Shown here in pieces: positions 1 to 11,791 of a stretch of 64,000 bases of DNA. The notes beneath the pieces were generated by a model. It ran no database searches. It had not been told where the DNA came from and saw nothing but the letters and a program-made list of their open reading frames with translations. Made by a program: the position numbers and the translations under genes. Position 1 is the stretch's first letter, and each line of letters begins with the position of its first letter. This DNA comes from Harmothoe impar (Eukaryota > Annelida > Polychaeta > Phyllodocida > Polynoidae). The stretch spans positions 23,328,442-23,392,441 of the forward strand of contig OX381704.1 in the NCBI GenBank assembly GCA_947462335.1. Reading direction: 5' to 3'.

Positions 1-435
1 GGTAATACCCAGTCAGTGTCGGGGTGGCGGCTGTGGTTTGGGGCAGGCCTGGAGTCCTGACTCTGTGGGCTTGTGGTGTTTGGCCAGAACACAATAAATG
101 TGATAGAAATTACTATTTTTATCGCCCGGTGCCGTATCGCCCCGTCCCCGCTCAGATATACACCAGGGTCATTGCCATTCTGCCTGTCTGCTCACTTTCA
201 CCCCCGAAATAACCCAGCACAACCTTTGGTAGTCAACTCTAGTTGAACTATAGGTATCTCGACAACAGAGCTGTGTTTGGAGAGTGGACTCCCAGAGCCC
301 CTATACTCTTGTTCACGGTGGGCAGTGCTCATCCATAGCACATTAGGCGCTTAGAATACCACTATTATGTGCTGAAACTAACCCTGAAAGCGGCCCTTTA
401 CTCCGACACCAATCTCATGTGGGCCTCAGCCTAAG
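1..435. other. No gene seen
   Basis: One short open frame with no homology or splice context; no repeat recognised. Confidence 0.5.
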
Positions 436-668
436 TTAACCCTTTAAGGGCCGCATCGTGCTTTGATGTGATGTGCCCTTTGCCATCATTATGCATTAAT
501 GCAACCACCAATCATTCCGACACTTTGGGAGCGTATCAACCTTGCAAGTATGGTTCAGCATGAATGCAACACTACTGCTGGGGAGTTCCTAGGGCTGCCT
601 CAAGAGTACTATGACGGCAAAGGGCATAATGCATTAAAGTACTATGATATCCTTTAAGTGTAAAGGGG
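436..668. mobile_element. piggyBac-like MITE copy 1
   Basis: TTAA followed by CCCTTTAAGGGCCGCAT at the left; degenerate mirrored right end near CCTTTAAGTG. The inside carries the family landmarks: GCATGAATGCA arms, GCGTATCAACC centre and CAAAGGGCATA near the right end. Non-coding and near-palindromic. TTAA plus CCCTTT termini suggests a piggyBac-mobilised MITE; this is inferred. Confidence 0.75.
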
Positions 669-1210
669 ATAAGTCCCTGTGTCCTGATGCGACTTCACAA
701 CCAGAATGGAACTGATGTGTGAAGTGAAACTGACCAGAATGGTGCACATTTATCACATGGAAAGAGACAAGAATTACCATGGATTATAAACAGTGTCACT
801 CGGGGATTTCACGTGTAAAAAACATACACATGTCGGTCCATGTATTTACATGTTATGTGTCAGGGAAGTATTTTTATCGTACAACCACATGTTTTTGGCT
901 AGACAATGGTTGAAGTTGTTCCTTTGGTGCAGTGGACTTTGAACACTTGCATATTGTTGACTAAACCACCATACTGTATATCCACATGCCAGAATGTCAC
1001 CCTGCCCCCTTTGGCTCTGATAGTGGGAAATGAATGATTCTAATAATCTAAATAAAGCCCACGATCATTCAAACTTACATGGAAGTATTCTAAACAGTTT
1101 CCAGTGAAACCTATTTTTATAAAAATGGGGTAAGGTTCTTGCCCTTAGTACAGTGAGAGAGGCCAGACCATGCCACTTTCCCACTGAGACAGGGTGACAT
1201 TTGATCCCTC
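669..1210. other. No gene seen, between MITE copies 1 and 2
   Basis: AT-rich unique-looking sequence without a supported frame or repeat. Confidence 0.5.
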
Positions 1211-1451
1211 TAACCCTTTAAGGGCCGCATAGTACTATGCCATACTATGTCCCTGGTCGATATAAATTTGATGTATGAATATATCCTTGGTGAGTCTACA
1301 CCTGTGCATTACACCGACCCTTTAGCGTATCAACCCTCATAGGGTTGACATGATGCATGAATGCAGTACTGGTGAGAAGGCTCACCAAAGCTACATTCAT
1401 GCATCATGACGATGAATGGTATAATGTACTATGCGGCCCTTAAAGGGTTCT
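1211..1451. mobile_element. piggyBac-like MITE copy 2
   Basis: Well-preserved copy: CCCTTTAAGGGCCGCATAGT at the left and ACTATGCGGCCCTTAAAGGG at the right are exact inverted repeats. The inside has the TGATGCATGAATGCA hairpin arms around a GAGAAGGCTC-type loop. Confidence 0.85.
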
Positions 1452-3478
1452 AGTTGTCGTCATGTGCAGCCAGTACGTGGGTGCCACAGGCCATGTCCTC
1501 CTGGGGGCAAATAGGAAAAATAAACCACAATTAGAATAAATCATAACCCACAGCGCACGTTATCATTTCGCCATATTGCTTCCAAAGCGGGTTCACCCAT
1601 ATAAAAACGTCACATAGGGGTATAATTGATGACTTTTGTGTAACGATATGGCGGTGGTGTTAGCCAGGGTTCATGTTGCCAGTGCATACACACCAAACCT
1701 GATTGAATCTATTTTATTTTTGGCAGTCTTTTTCACCTTTTGTTTCAATGGCTATTTGCACCAGGTGGTTTGGTATTGTCTAACAGTAATTGGGCAAGGC
1801 ACCGAGAAAACGGTAAACATTTGTTTGTCGGTTCAGAGAAATAGCTAAAAAGACAACAGAACACAAACACTTTTAGTTGATATAGTGGAAATGGTCAATG
1901 AACATATGAAATAAATGTCCATGTACACTCTACCCTGTACTTGTGTGGAAAGCCATATTATAAACGCCTGCAGTTCTGAGCATGCATGGCCACAGAAATA
2001 GCACATTTTAATGAACCCTGGAGGCGATATAGATTTGGCGTCTCTCCAGCGTGATGTTGACCTAATCACGGGGCAGGTGGGTTCAACTGGACAAGGGGCA
2101 GGGGCAGGTAGACTGGGTGTAAAGGATGTGAACAAACCCCTGCCCACTTTTACTGTGCATGTCCTAAATATAATAGGAAAGTGAAGTGGACCACCACCCC
2201 CCTACTCCTCCATGTACCTGGACCTGTTTTGACCAGTACTGCCCATCGCCTGACAAGTTCCCATACCTGTCCCAGGCCCTTGTGGACCCTTACCGACCAG
2301 GTGACAAGCCTCTAGTGGCCACATGCATAGCTAGGTGGGCAAAGGTAGCTCCTAGGTGAACTCTGAATTGAATTGAGTGTCACACAAAAAGCAAGCCACA
2401 CCACCACACAGGAGTGTATGTTTACCTGTCCATATCCACCAGTCGTGTATCTGCTTCCAAAAACACTGGAGCTCTCTACACTGACAGACTTGGATGGATG
2501 TTAATGGCAACATGTTAGACTCTGGATCATTCAGTGGGATACCCAATGCCCATAACCTGCTTGAGCCTGAATGGGAATTCTTAAGCCTGAATGGATTTAT
2601 ACCAGGGATGAATGAGAAAATATCATAAGCTTTCTGTGCTGAGACCAGGATCCTGGAACTGCCTGCGGCGATGGGGAATCATAATCTGGGGATTATCCTG
2701 ACGCAAAGACTGGTTTAAAGCCCTGATCCCTCTCCTGGAACTGGAGGGCGCGCCCAGAATCAACTTATGGAGTTAATCTAATCAGACCTTGCACCATTAA
2801 GCACGGTTTAAGTCATAAATATAACCAAGTAAATATTTAGATTACCTAGGGAAGAACTCGATATGGAAAGCCATGACTTAACAACAGGAAAGAGAGACAG
2901 TTAAATTCACTTCTCGCAGGAATTTCTGTACTTCTGTACTAAGATTTCCTGCAATTTGTCTACCGGGGGTGGCATCTCTGTTAAAGGTATTTACATATAG
3001 TTGTCAAGGAGTGGCAGTGAATGCACTACATTGTAACAAGAATTGACTATAGGAGTGGCAGTGACTATAAGGTGTAGGAGGTGGGCTGTGAGTGCGGGCA
3101 GGGAACCTCCCATGCCCTGGAGTTAACGTGGTCAGGTGCGGCATGTCATTAGCCACTCGGCGGACCTCCATGCACCAGGGGGTCAGGGGCCGCCTGATAA
3201 GCAGCAAAACTGGGTTGCCAGGGATCATAGAGGTCTACAAGGGTAGTGGGAGACCTCTGTGCTGGGATCAACAGGAGGAGAACCACCACACCCCTCCTCC
3301 AGTACCCTACCACTTTTTACCACGCCATCGTGCTCAGTCTCACCCACAGACAGGGTTCGTCCACGCTGGAGGAGTCTGTGTTGTTCTTTGTGCCCTGGAG
3401 GAGGTTTGGGTACAGCAGCATGTGGGAGGTTCCCAGGTGTTTTGTCATCTTTGTAGGATCAGCATGGTCTGCTGATGC
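1452..3478. other. No supported gene
   Basis: Only short frames on both strands. 3092-3475 holds overlapping frames of 99-127 codons with CTGGAGGAG and CCTCCTCCAGTACCC phrases; no domain or splice support. Confidence 0.45.
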
Positions 3479-3734
3479 CAAGGGCGGCCTGTGGGGCCCT
3501 TATCCCTCAAACGAGCCCTTAACCCTCAAACGAGTATCCGTTTGAGGGTTAAGGGCACACCACAGGCCCTTATCCCTCAAATATGGCGTTAAAGCACAAA
3601 CGGCCTTATCCCTCAAACGGCCTTATCCCTCAAACGGCCTTAACCCTCAAACGGCCTTATCCCTCAAACGGCCTTAACCCTCAAATGGCCTTATCCCTCA
3701 AACAGCCTTAACCACAACTCTTCATCCACATCAT

Positions 3735-6245
3735 ATATAGCGTTTGAGGGATAAGGGCAAGTTGATATTTTTAGGCCAGTTAGGTGTATAGGATCACTAT
3801 ATATAGTGTTTGAGGCATAAGGGCAAGTTAGTATGTTGGACTAGTTAGGAATATTAGGGCACTATATAGTGTTTGAGGTATAAGGGCAGATTATTCTTTT
3901 AGTACAAATAGGTATATTAGATGACAATGTAGTGTTTGAGGCGTAAGGGCAAGTTGATATTTTGAACTAGTTAGCTATATAAGATCACTCTGTAGCGTTT
4001 GAGGGATAAGGGCAAGTTGATATTTTAGGCCAGTTAGGTATATAGGATCACTATATATAGCGTTTGAGGGATAAGGGCAAGTTGATATTTTAGGCCACTT
4101 AGGTATATAGGATCACTATATAGCGTTTGAGGGATAAGGGCAAGTTGATATTTTAGGCCGGTTAGGTAGGACTGTTATATAGCGTTTGAGGGATAAGGGC
4201 AAGTTTATTTTTTAGGCCAATTAGTGTATGGGATCGCTATATAGCGTTTGAGGGATAAGGGCAAGTTGATATTTTAGGCCGGTTAGGTACAAAGCACTGT
4301 TATATAGCGTTTGAGGGATAAGGGCAAGTTTATATTTTAGGCCAATTAGTGTATGGGATCGCTATATAGCGTTTGAGGGATAAGGGCAAATGGATAATTT
4401 AGACTAGTTAGGTATATTGTATCACTACATAGCGTTTGAGGGATAAGGGCAAGTTGATATTTTAGACCATTTAGGTATAAAGGATCACTATATAGTGTTT
4501 GAGGCATAAGGGCAAGTTAATATGTTGGACTAGTTAGGAAAATTAGAGCACTATATAGTGTTTGAGGGATAAGGGCAGATTATTCTTTAAATACAAATAG
4601 GTATATTAGATGACTATGTAGTGTTTGAGGCATAAGGGCAAGTTAAAAATTTGGACTAGTTAGCTACATAAGATCACTATGTAGCGTTTGAGGGATAAGG
4701 GCAAGTTGATATTTTAGGCCAGTTAAGTATATAGGATCATTATATATAGCGTTTGAGGGATAAGGGCAAAATGATATTTTAAGCCGGTTAGGTACAAAGG
4801 ACTGTTATATAGCGTTTGAGGGATAAGGGCAAATTTATATTTTAGGCCAATTAGTGTATGGGATCGCTATATAGCGTTTGAGGGATAAGGGCAAATGGAT
4901 AATTTCGACTAGTAAGGTATATTGTATCACTATATAGCGTTTGAGGGATAAGGGCAAGTTGATATTATATACCAGTTATTATAGTGTTTGAGGCATAAGG
5001 GCAAGTTAATATGTTGGACTAGTTAGGAAAATTAGAGCACTATATAGTGTTTGAGGGATAAGGGCAGATTATTCTTTAAATACAAGTAGGCATATTAGAT
5101 GACTATGTAGTGTTTGAGGCGTAAGGGCAAGTTGATATTTTGGACTAGTTAGCTATATAAGATCACTATGTAGTGTTTGAGGGATAAGGGCAAGTTGATA
5201 TTTTAGGCCAGTTAGGTATATAGGATCATTATATATAGGGTTTGAGGGATAAGGGCAAGTTGATATTTTAGGCCACTTAGGTATATAGGATCATTATATA
5301 GCGTTTGAGGGATAAGGGCAAGTTAATATTTTAGGCCAGTTAGGTATATAGGATCACTATATAGCGTTTCAGGCATAAGGGCAAGTTAAAATGTTGGACT
5401 AGTTAGGAATATTAGAGCACTATATAGTGTTTGAGGGATAGGGGCAAGTTGATATCTTAGGCCAGTTAGGTGTATAGGATCACTATATATAGTGTTTGAG
5501 GCGTAAGGGCAAGTTAATATGTTGGACTAGTTAGGAATTTTAGAGCACTATATAGTGTTTGAGGGATAAGGGCATATTATTCATTTAGTACAAATAAGTA
5601 TATTAGATGACTATGTAGTGTTTGAGGCGTAAGGGCAAGTTGATATTTTGGACTAGTTAGCCATATAAGATCACTATGTAGCGTTTGAGGGATAAGGGCA
5701 AGTTGATATTTTTAGGCCAGTTAGGTGTATAAGATCACTATATATAGTGTTTGAGGCATAAGGGCAAGTTAGTATGTTGGACTAGTTAGGAATATTAGGG
5801 CACTATATAGTGTTTGAGGGATAAGGGCAGATTATTCTTTTAGTACAGATAGGTATATTAGATGACAATGTAGTGTTTGAGGCGTAAGGGCAAGTTGATA
5901 TTTTGGACTAGTTAGCTAAAAAGATCACTCTGTAGCGTTTGAGGGATAAGGGCAAGTTGATATTTTAGGCCAGTTAGGTATATAGGATCATTATATATAT
6001 ATAGCGTTTGAGGGATAAGGACAAGTTGATATTTTAGGCCACTTAGGTATATAGGATCATTATATAGCGTTTGAGGGATAAGGGCAAGTTAATATTTTAG
6101 GCCAGTTAGGTAAACAGGATCACTATATAGCGTTTGAGGGATAAGGGCAAGTTGATATTTTAGGCCAGTTAGTGTATGGGATCGCTATATAGAGTTTGAG
6201 GGATAAGGGCAAATGGATAATTTAGGGTAGTTAGGTATATTGTAT
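3735..6245 (+). repeat. Foldback left array, ~60-bp units
   Basis: Roughly 40 direct repeats of a ~60-bp unit: ATATAGCGTTTGAGGGATAA, then GGGCAAGTTGATATTTTAGG, then CCAGTTAGGTATATAGGATC. The GTTTGAGGsrTAAGGGCA core is strongest; the spacer falls into recurring variant classes (GTTGGACTAGTTAGG; GATTATTCTTT; GGACTAGTTAGCTATATAAG) that reappear in the same order. Confidence 0.9.
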
Positions 6246-6249
6246 CACT

Positions 6250-7830
6250 ATAAAGTGATCCTAAATATGTAACTTGCCTGAAACATCAACTTGCCCTTAT
6301 CCCTCAAACGCTATATAGTAATCCTATTGACCTACCTTACCTGAAATATCAACCTGCCCTTATCCCTCAAACGCTTTATAGTTCCTACATACCTAAATTG
6401 CCTGAAACATCAACTTGCCCTTATCCCTCAAACGCTATATAGTAATCCTTTATACCTACCTTACCTGAAATATCAACCTGCCCTTATCCCTCAAACGCTA
6501 TATAGTGATCCTACATACCTAAATTCCTTGAAACATCAACTTTCCCTTATCCCTCAAACTCTATATAGTGATCTTATATACCTAACTGGCATATAACATC
6601 ATCTTGCCCTCATCCCTCAAACGCTATATAGTAATCCTATATACCTACCTTACCTGAAATATCAACCTGCCCTTATCCCTCAAACGTTATATAGTTATCC
6701 TACATATGTAACTTGCCTGAAATATCAACCTGCCCTTATCCCTCAAACGCTATATAGTGATCCTACATACCTAAATTCCTTGAAACATCAACTTGCCCTT
6801 ATCCCTCAAACGCTATATAGTGATCTTATATACCTAACTGGCATATAACATCAGGTTGCCCTTATTCCTCAAACCCTATATAGTTGTCTAATATACATAG
6901 CTTACCGGAAATACCAACGTGCCCTTATCCCTCAAACGCTATATAGCGATCCTATATACCTACCTCACCTGAAATATCAACCTGCCCTTATCCCTCAAAC
7001 GCTATATATAGTTATCCTACATATGTAACTTGCCTGAAATATCAACTTGCCCTTATCCCTTAAACGCTATATAGTAAGCTTGTACATCTGGTACCATCTG
7101 TGTATCAGTGCGCCCTTATCCCTCAAACCCTATAGTCATCTCACATGCATAACTTGCTTTAAACATCAACTTGCCCTTATCCCTCAAACGCTATATAGTA
7201 ATTTTATATACCTAACTGGCATATGACATCAACCTGCCCTTATCCCTCAAACGCTATATAGTGTTCCTACGTACCTAAATTGCCTGAAACATCAACTTGC
7301 CCTTATCCCTCAAACGCTATATATAGTGTTCCTACATAACTAAATTGCCTGTAACATCAACTTGCCCTTATCCCTCAAACGCTATATAGTAATCCTATAT
7401 ACCTACCTTACCCCAAAAATCAACCTGCCCTTATCCCTCAAACGCTATATAGTGTTCCTACGTACCTAAATTGCCTGAAACATCAACTTGCCCTTATCCC
7501 TCAAAAGCTATATAGTAATCCTACATAACTCAATTGCCTGTAACATCAACCTGCCCTTATCCCTCAAACGCTATATAGTGATCCTATATACCTACCTTCC
7601 CTGAAATATCAACCTGCCCTTATCCCTCAAACGCTATATAGTGATCCTACATATGTAACTTGCCTGAAATATCAACTTGCCCTTATCCCTCAAACGCTAT
7701 ATAGTAAGCTTATACATCTAGTACCACCTGTGTATCAGTGCGCCCTTATCCCTCAATCCCTATAGTCATCTAACATGCATAACTTGCTTTAAACATCAAT
7801 TTGCCCTTATCCCTCAAACGCTATATAGTT
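6250..7830 (-). repeat. Foldback right array, ~57-bp units
   Basis: About 27 repeats of the same core in opposite orientation (TGCCCTTATCCCTCAAACGC then TATATAGTGATCCTA). The spacer differs from the left arm (CTACCTTACCTGAAATATCAA and ACCTAAATTGCCTGAAACAT classes), so the arms share the core but have been homogenised separately. Confidence 0.9.
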
Positions 7831-8037
7831 TGTGGGTTAAGGCTGTTTGAGGGATAAGGCCATTTGAGGGATAAGGCTGTTTGAGGGATAAGGCCGTTTG
7901 AGGGATAAGGCCGTTTGTGCTTTAACGCCATATTTGAGGGATAAGGGCCCGTGGTGAGCCCTTATCCCTCAAACGGTTACTTGTTTGAGGGTTAAGGGCT
8001 CGTTTGAGGGATAAGGGCCCAACACGGCCTCTCCTTG

Positions 8038-9068
8038 ATGCACACACAGGAGGGAACAACTCCAGTGGGTTGAGGTTCTCAGAGAGAGATGCATGGCAGT
8101 GTTGGTAACCCAGGAATCTGGAATATGACAAGTTGGTGTGTGATCCAGGAGGTTCATGTATGTTGTGGTGTGGGAAAATGAGGAGCAGGAATGACGGATC
8201 TATACCACCACAGGAACTACCAGCTGCAGGAGTCGTGATTAGGATTACCCTGACTGGTAAATAATCAGGTTTGGAGCACTCCAGGCGCTGGAGTAGTGCC
8301 CTGGAGTAGGACTGCTCCTACATATTCAAAGTTTGAGGAGGGGATTAACAAGTACGGTACATTCCTAGGCTGCGGACCAGGATATAGTGCTGGAGAACCT
8401 GAAGTGGTCATAATTCAGTACTCTACTTGAGCCTGGAGAATATAGGGTGGGAAGAAGAATTATATTACAAGTGACAAACTTGTCAAAGTTTGGGATTATC
8501 CCCTGTTGAGATGATGGATGTGACAGGAGGGTTGTTGCAGCCAGTGCTTCATTGTGTATAGGAGCCCTTCGTGGGAGTCTTATACTCAGGTTATAGGGAC
8601 ACACTGGAGGAGGCCAGACACCGCTGTGGAACCCTGGAGGTCGTTGTAACCCTGGAGCTAGACTAGACTGCCACCCACTGGAGGAAACTGGGTTGGTGAC
8701 AGCAGCGGCTGGACGCCCTGAAGCTTTGTGCCAGTGGCTGCCCCCCCCCCCCTTCACACCCACCCTCTGGTGCCACCAAGCACCCCCTCCCACCCACCCA
8801 CCCCTGTAGCCGCCCCAGTTGTGTTTTATGTACCACGGTTTGAAATCTGGCCGCCACACCACCCCCACCCCCTGCCCCCAGTGGGTATTGGTTTCTGTGC
8901 TACAACGAGGGGGTGGAAAAGAAGGGTGTAGACTGCTGTAGGGGGGTGAGGAAAAAGTAAAACTCCAACGTTGACGTCCCCTGCCAGTCCCAGTGTCGGC
9001 CGAGAGGACTGTGTACCGGCTTTAGACATGTTCGGACTGCTAGTGAGAGGACAGCCCTCCTGTGTTGT
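8038..9068. other. GC-rich stretch without a supported gene
   Basis: Contains CTGGAGnAG phrases, a C run at about 8741-8753 followed by CACCCACC repeats, and a 167-codon minus-strand frame rich in Gly/Trp that looks like antisense low complexity. Confidence 0.4.
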
Positions 9069-9076
9069 GGATCTGG

Positions 9077-9485
9077 CCCGGGGGGGCCACTCCCTCAGAC
9101 TTGAATACCATGTGTGAACACGATTCCAAGGGAAAGGGTCCGTTTTTGGGTCCTAGGCACGGGCCCGCGAGGGCCCTTGATAAGGGGTGCTTTTTAGACA
9201 AATTTGGGGATAAAGGGGTACATTTTCAGAGCTATAAAGGGTAATTTTTACTTTTTTCCCCCTATAATATTTCTTGGTCACCCTTGAGAAGGGGATTTTT
9301 TCCAGGATGACCCATAATTAGGGTATATTTTTCAGGGTCATCTGTGATTTAAGTCTGTTTTCTTGCTAATTTTCCCTTGAAAAGGGTGTGATTCTTGAAA
9401 ATGTTGCCCCTTGATAAGGGTACCAGATTTGAGTTGATGTTCACACATAGTGACTATAGAAAAGATGGGGAGTGGCCCCCCCGGG
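9077..9485. mobile_element. CCCGGGG-ended element with 8-bp TSD (copy 1)
   Basis: 409 bp bounded by terminal inverted repeat CCCGGGGGGGCCACTCCC (right end is its exact reverse complement) and flanked on both sides by GGATCTGG (9069-9076, 9486-9493), a perfect 8-bp target duplication. ATGTGTGAACA also matches in inverse near each end. The inside has CCCTTGAnAAGGG repeats. An 8-bp duplication is typical of hAT elements; no transposase is encoded, so it is non-autonomous. Confidence 0.85.
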
Positions 9486-10294
9486 GGATCTGGGCAGGGT
9501 GGATCTGGATCTGTAGCAGTATTCCTCAAGTATTCCCCAAGTATTCCCAGACTTTGGGACCTACATGTACTTGAATCTTGATCCCACATCTTAGCACCAC
9601 CATCACAGGCCCAGGAGGAACAACACAGGCACCATGTGGTTAACCCGGGACGATGAGTCACCCACTGGAGGAGGGGGACATTTATTATCAAGGAAACTTC
9701 AGGTTGACCAGGACTCATGGATTTTGATCCCATTGTTTGATTACCCATGCACCCACGTCACCTTTGTTTTATAACCCCTATAGACATACTAGAGGTCGTC
9801 AACTGGTGATCTGGGCACAGTCTCCAGCCCACTATCGGAGATAGGACATCTCTAGATTATTGGCTTACACCGTATTCCCTGCCCATTCTGGGTATATTAT
9901 TGGTTGGATTACCTCAGTTATCAGATATGGGTACACCACTACGGGTATCTTCATACAACACAGCTACACAATTACTATACAAAGTGCATCCACACGTCTA
10001 CAGCGATAAAACCAGCACATATATGACAAATCTGAGGTTGACCTGGAATTAGTGACTCTGACGACAACTCCCATGCACCATTAAGGATTACCACGGTGCC
10101 TGTACAATCTCATACTGAACACTACCAAGATAAGGCCTGTGTGAAGGGAGCTGGGATGGTAGAGGAGAGGGGTCAGTCAGCAGGTTGGGGCTCTACATGT
10201 GTAATCAGTGAATGTCTGCTGGTTTGAGGGTACCATAGTGGGTAGCATACAGAGTACCAGACTGGGCACCATAGGGCTGTGTCTGCCCCACCAG

Positions 10295-11254
10295 GAGAGG
10301 AGGAGACGACCGGACCATGCAGTATAACATGTCGTTTGAAGTCTCCACAGGGCCCTCAGCCAACAGCAGCAGTAGCAGCAGCCACCACCGTGCCCGCCCA
10401 CCCCCTCCTCCTGCCCCTGTAGCTGGTGCATCCAGGTGTGCACTGTACACCTGGCAGGATGGGGCCTACACCTGCACCTTTTCTGCCGCCTCCCCCGCCG
10501 ACACGCTCCCCGGCCACCACCCCTGCCCCGCCCGGGAGGAGACGGCAGCAGCAGGGCGCCGCGCCCACAGGGGGACCACGGCGCTGATGGAGAGGAGGGG
10601 CTTGGACGTTATCGCTGATATCAGCAAGTCTGAGGGTAGCAGTATGGTACTGGAGGCAGGCCCTGGGAACCCTCCCCGCCTCCTCCTGCACCACCACCAA
10701 CAGCCTGTGCTCCTCCAGGGTGGCGGTATTAACGGGATGAAGCGCCCATACGGTGGTGGTGGGGTGTTGGTGGCTGCCTCCAGCTCTAGTTGTGTGTCTA
10801 GCGGGTCCCACAGACAGGGGGAGGATACACCCCCAGGCTACAACACCTGTACAGGTACAGGAGGAAGGAGGAGGAGTTACGACGACTACATGACCACCTC
10901 ACCTGCCCCTACAGGTATGGTGTACAGGAGGGTCAAACATGGCTACCTCCTTACACCCGTTAATAATAACACTGCCTCCTCCACCGTCAAATCTGCCACC
11001 ATCAGACTCACTAAGGCAGCCCCCAAGATGTACCCGCCCAGGAGGTGCCTGTCTGGGGACATCGTCGTCACCCCCAGGAGTGACATGTCACCCACTGGAG
11101 GAGGAGGAGGGGGTCAGGGTGTGACCCCTGGTTGTCATGGTAACGGCATCAGGAAGCGCCTGGAGGTGCATGGACACAGTGTGAGGAATATAAGGGCGGC
11201 CCAGGACCAGCGGGAGCTCAAGAAGAAGGTCACCTTCGGGGTCCTCACATTCAG
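10295..11254 (+). CDS. Candidate N-terminal coding exon, probably of IQSEC
   Basis: Long GC-rich open frame, 312 codons from the ATG at 10317, which has A at -3; an in-frame TAG lies at 10272. A good acceptor (pyrimidine tract ending CCACCAG at 10294) would instead make it an internal exon starting at 10295 in the same frame. It ends at donor CAG/GTAAAA after 11254. The product is low-complexity and probably disordered: Ser run, Pro-rich HHRARPPPPPAP, Gly run near PTGGGGGGQ, and a basic C-terminal stretch. KKVTF near residues 303-307 fits the RVxF protein-phosphatase-1 docking motif. I recognise no folded domain. Strand, phase and composition fit an upstream exon of the IQSEC gene at 45 kb; the alternative is an exon of a separate gene. 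No homology supports either choice directly. Confidence 0.6.
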
Positions 11255-11597
11255 GTAAAATAAAAATAAAATATTAAAGTGTAAAATAAATTCAGTGTAA
11301 TATACACAAGGGGGATCTCAATAGCCTTGGGGGTAGGGACAAAGAGGAAATGATACTCCTAACCTTTGTCAGCTAGGTGTTCTCTCCCCAGTTAGACAAA
11401 CCATGGGCTTGTTGATTCTCATGCCATGGTGTTGTCTTTCTTATTTTTCACCCCTTTTCTTCACCTCAGACTGGCACGTTTCAGATCGTATTCCCTGTGG
11501 TCAAATTCCAGCCTTGGTTGCCTTTGTGAGTAGTGTGTCTTCTGTTTTTCCTCTTTCTGTGTACGATGAGGCCTGCAGCATATCTTTACCCTACTCT

Positions 11598-11791
11598 GGG
11601 GAACGTTCACAAAATGGTGCCACTGACTGGGTGATAGGGGCGGGGCTTTTTATCGATTTAGTGATGATAGTGACCTGGGCCATACATTCACATATACCTC
11701 TTCTTTTTTTAAATTTACCATACAACTGTCAAGGGGTGGGGGTCTTGTAAGATGTCCAAAAATTAAGGGACATCATTTGTGACGGTTCCCC
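11598..11791. mobile_element. GAACGTTC MITE copy 1
   Basis: Terminal inverted repeats GGGGAACGTTCACAAAATGG and CATCATTTGTGACGGTTCCC face each other across 194 bp of non-coding sequence. Confidence 0.75.

Larger units (their letters stand above)
3479..8037. mobile_element. Giant foldback (inverted-array) element
   Basis: About 4.56 kb, palindromic overall. The ends are imperfect inverted repeats (CAAGG...GGCC.GTG..GGG at the left; reverse complement ending CCTTG at 8037), flanked on both sides by ATGC. Inside are outer arms of ~20-bp TTATCCCTCAAACGGCC-type repeats at 3490-3715 and 7835-8025, sharing an inverted match around ATGGCGTTAAAGCACAAACG (left 3583-3602, right about 7915-7934). Within these sit two long arrays of ~60-bp units carrying GTTTGAGGGATAAGGGC, forward to about 6245 and reversed after it. 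No coding sequence was found. The layout resembles Drosophila FB and sea urchin TU foldback transposons, which move with help from other elements. Family membership is inferred from structure only. Confidence 0.8.

Noticed and set aside
3490..7960. CRISPR array
   Set aside because: Regular repeats with spacers look superficially similar, but spacers are themselves repeated and related, the array inverts midway, and the DNA is animal.
8365..8868. 167-codon minus-strand frame
   Set aside because: Gly/Trp-rich low complexity opposite a CACCCACC tract; no domain, no splice context.
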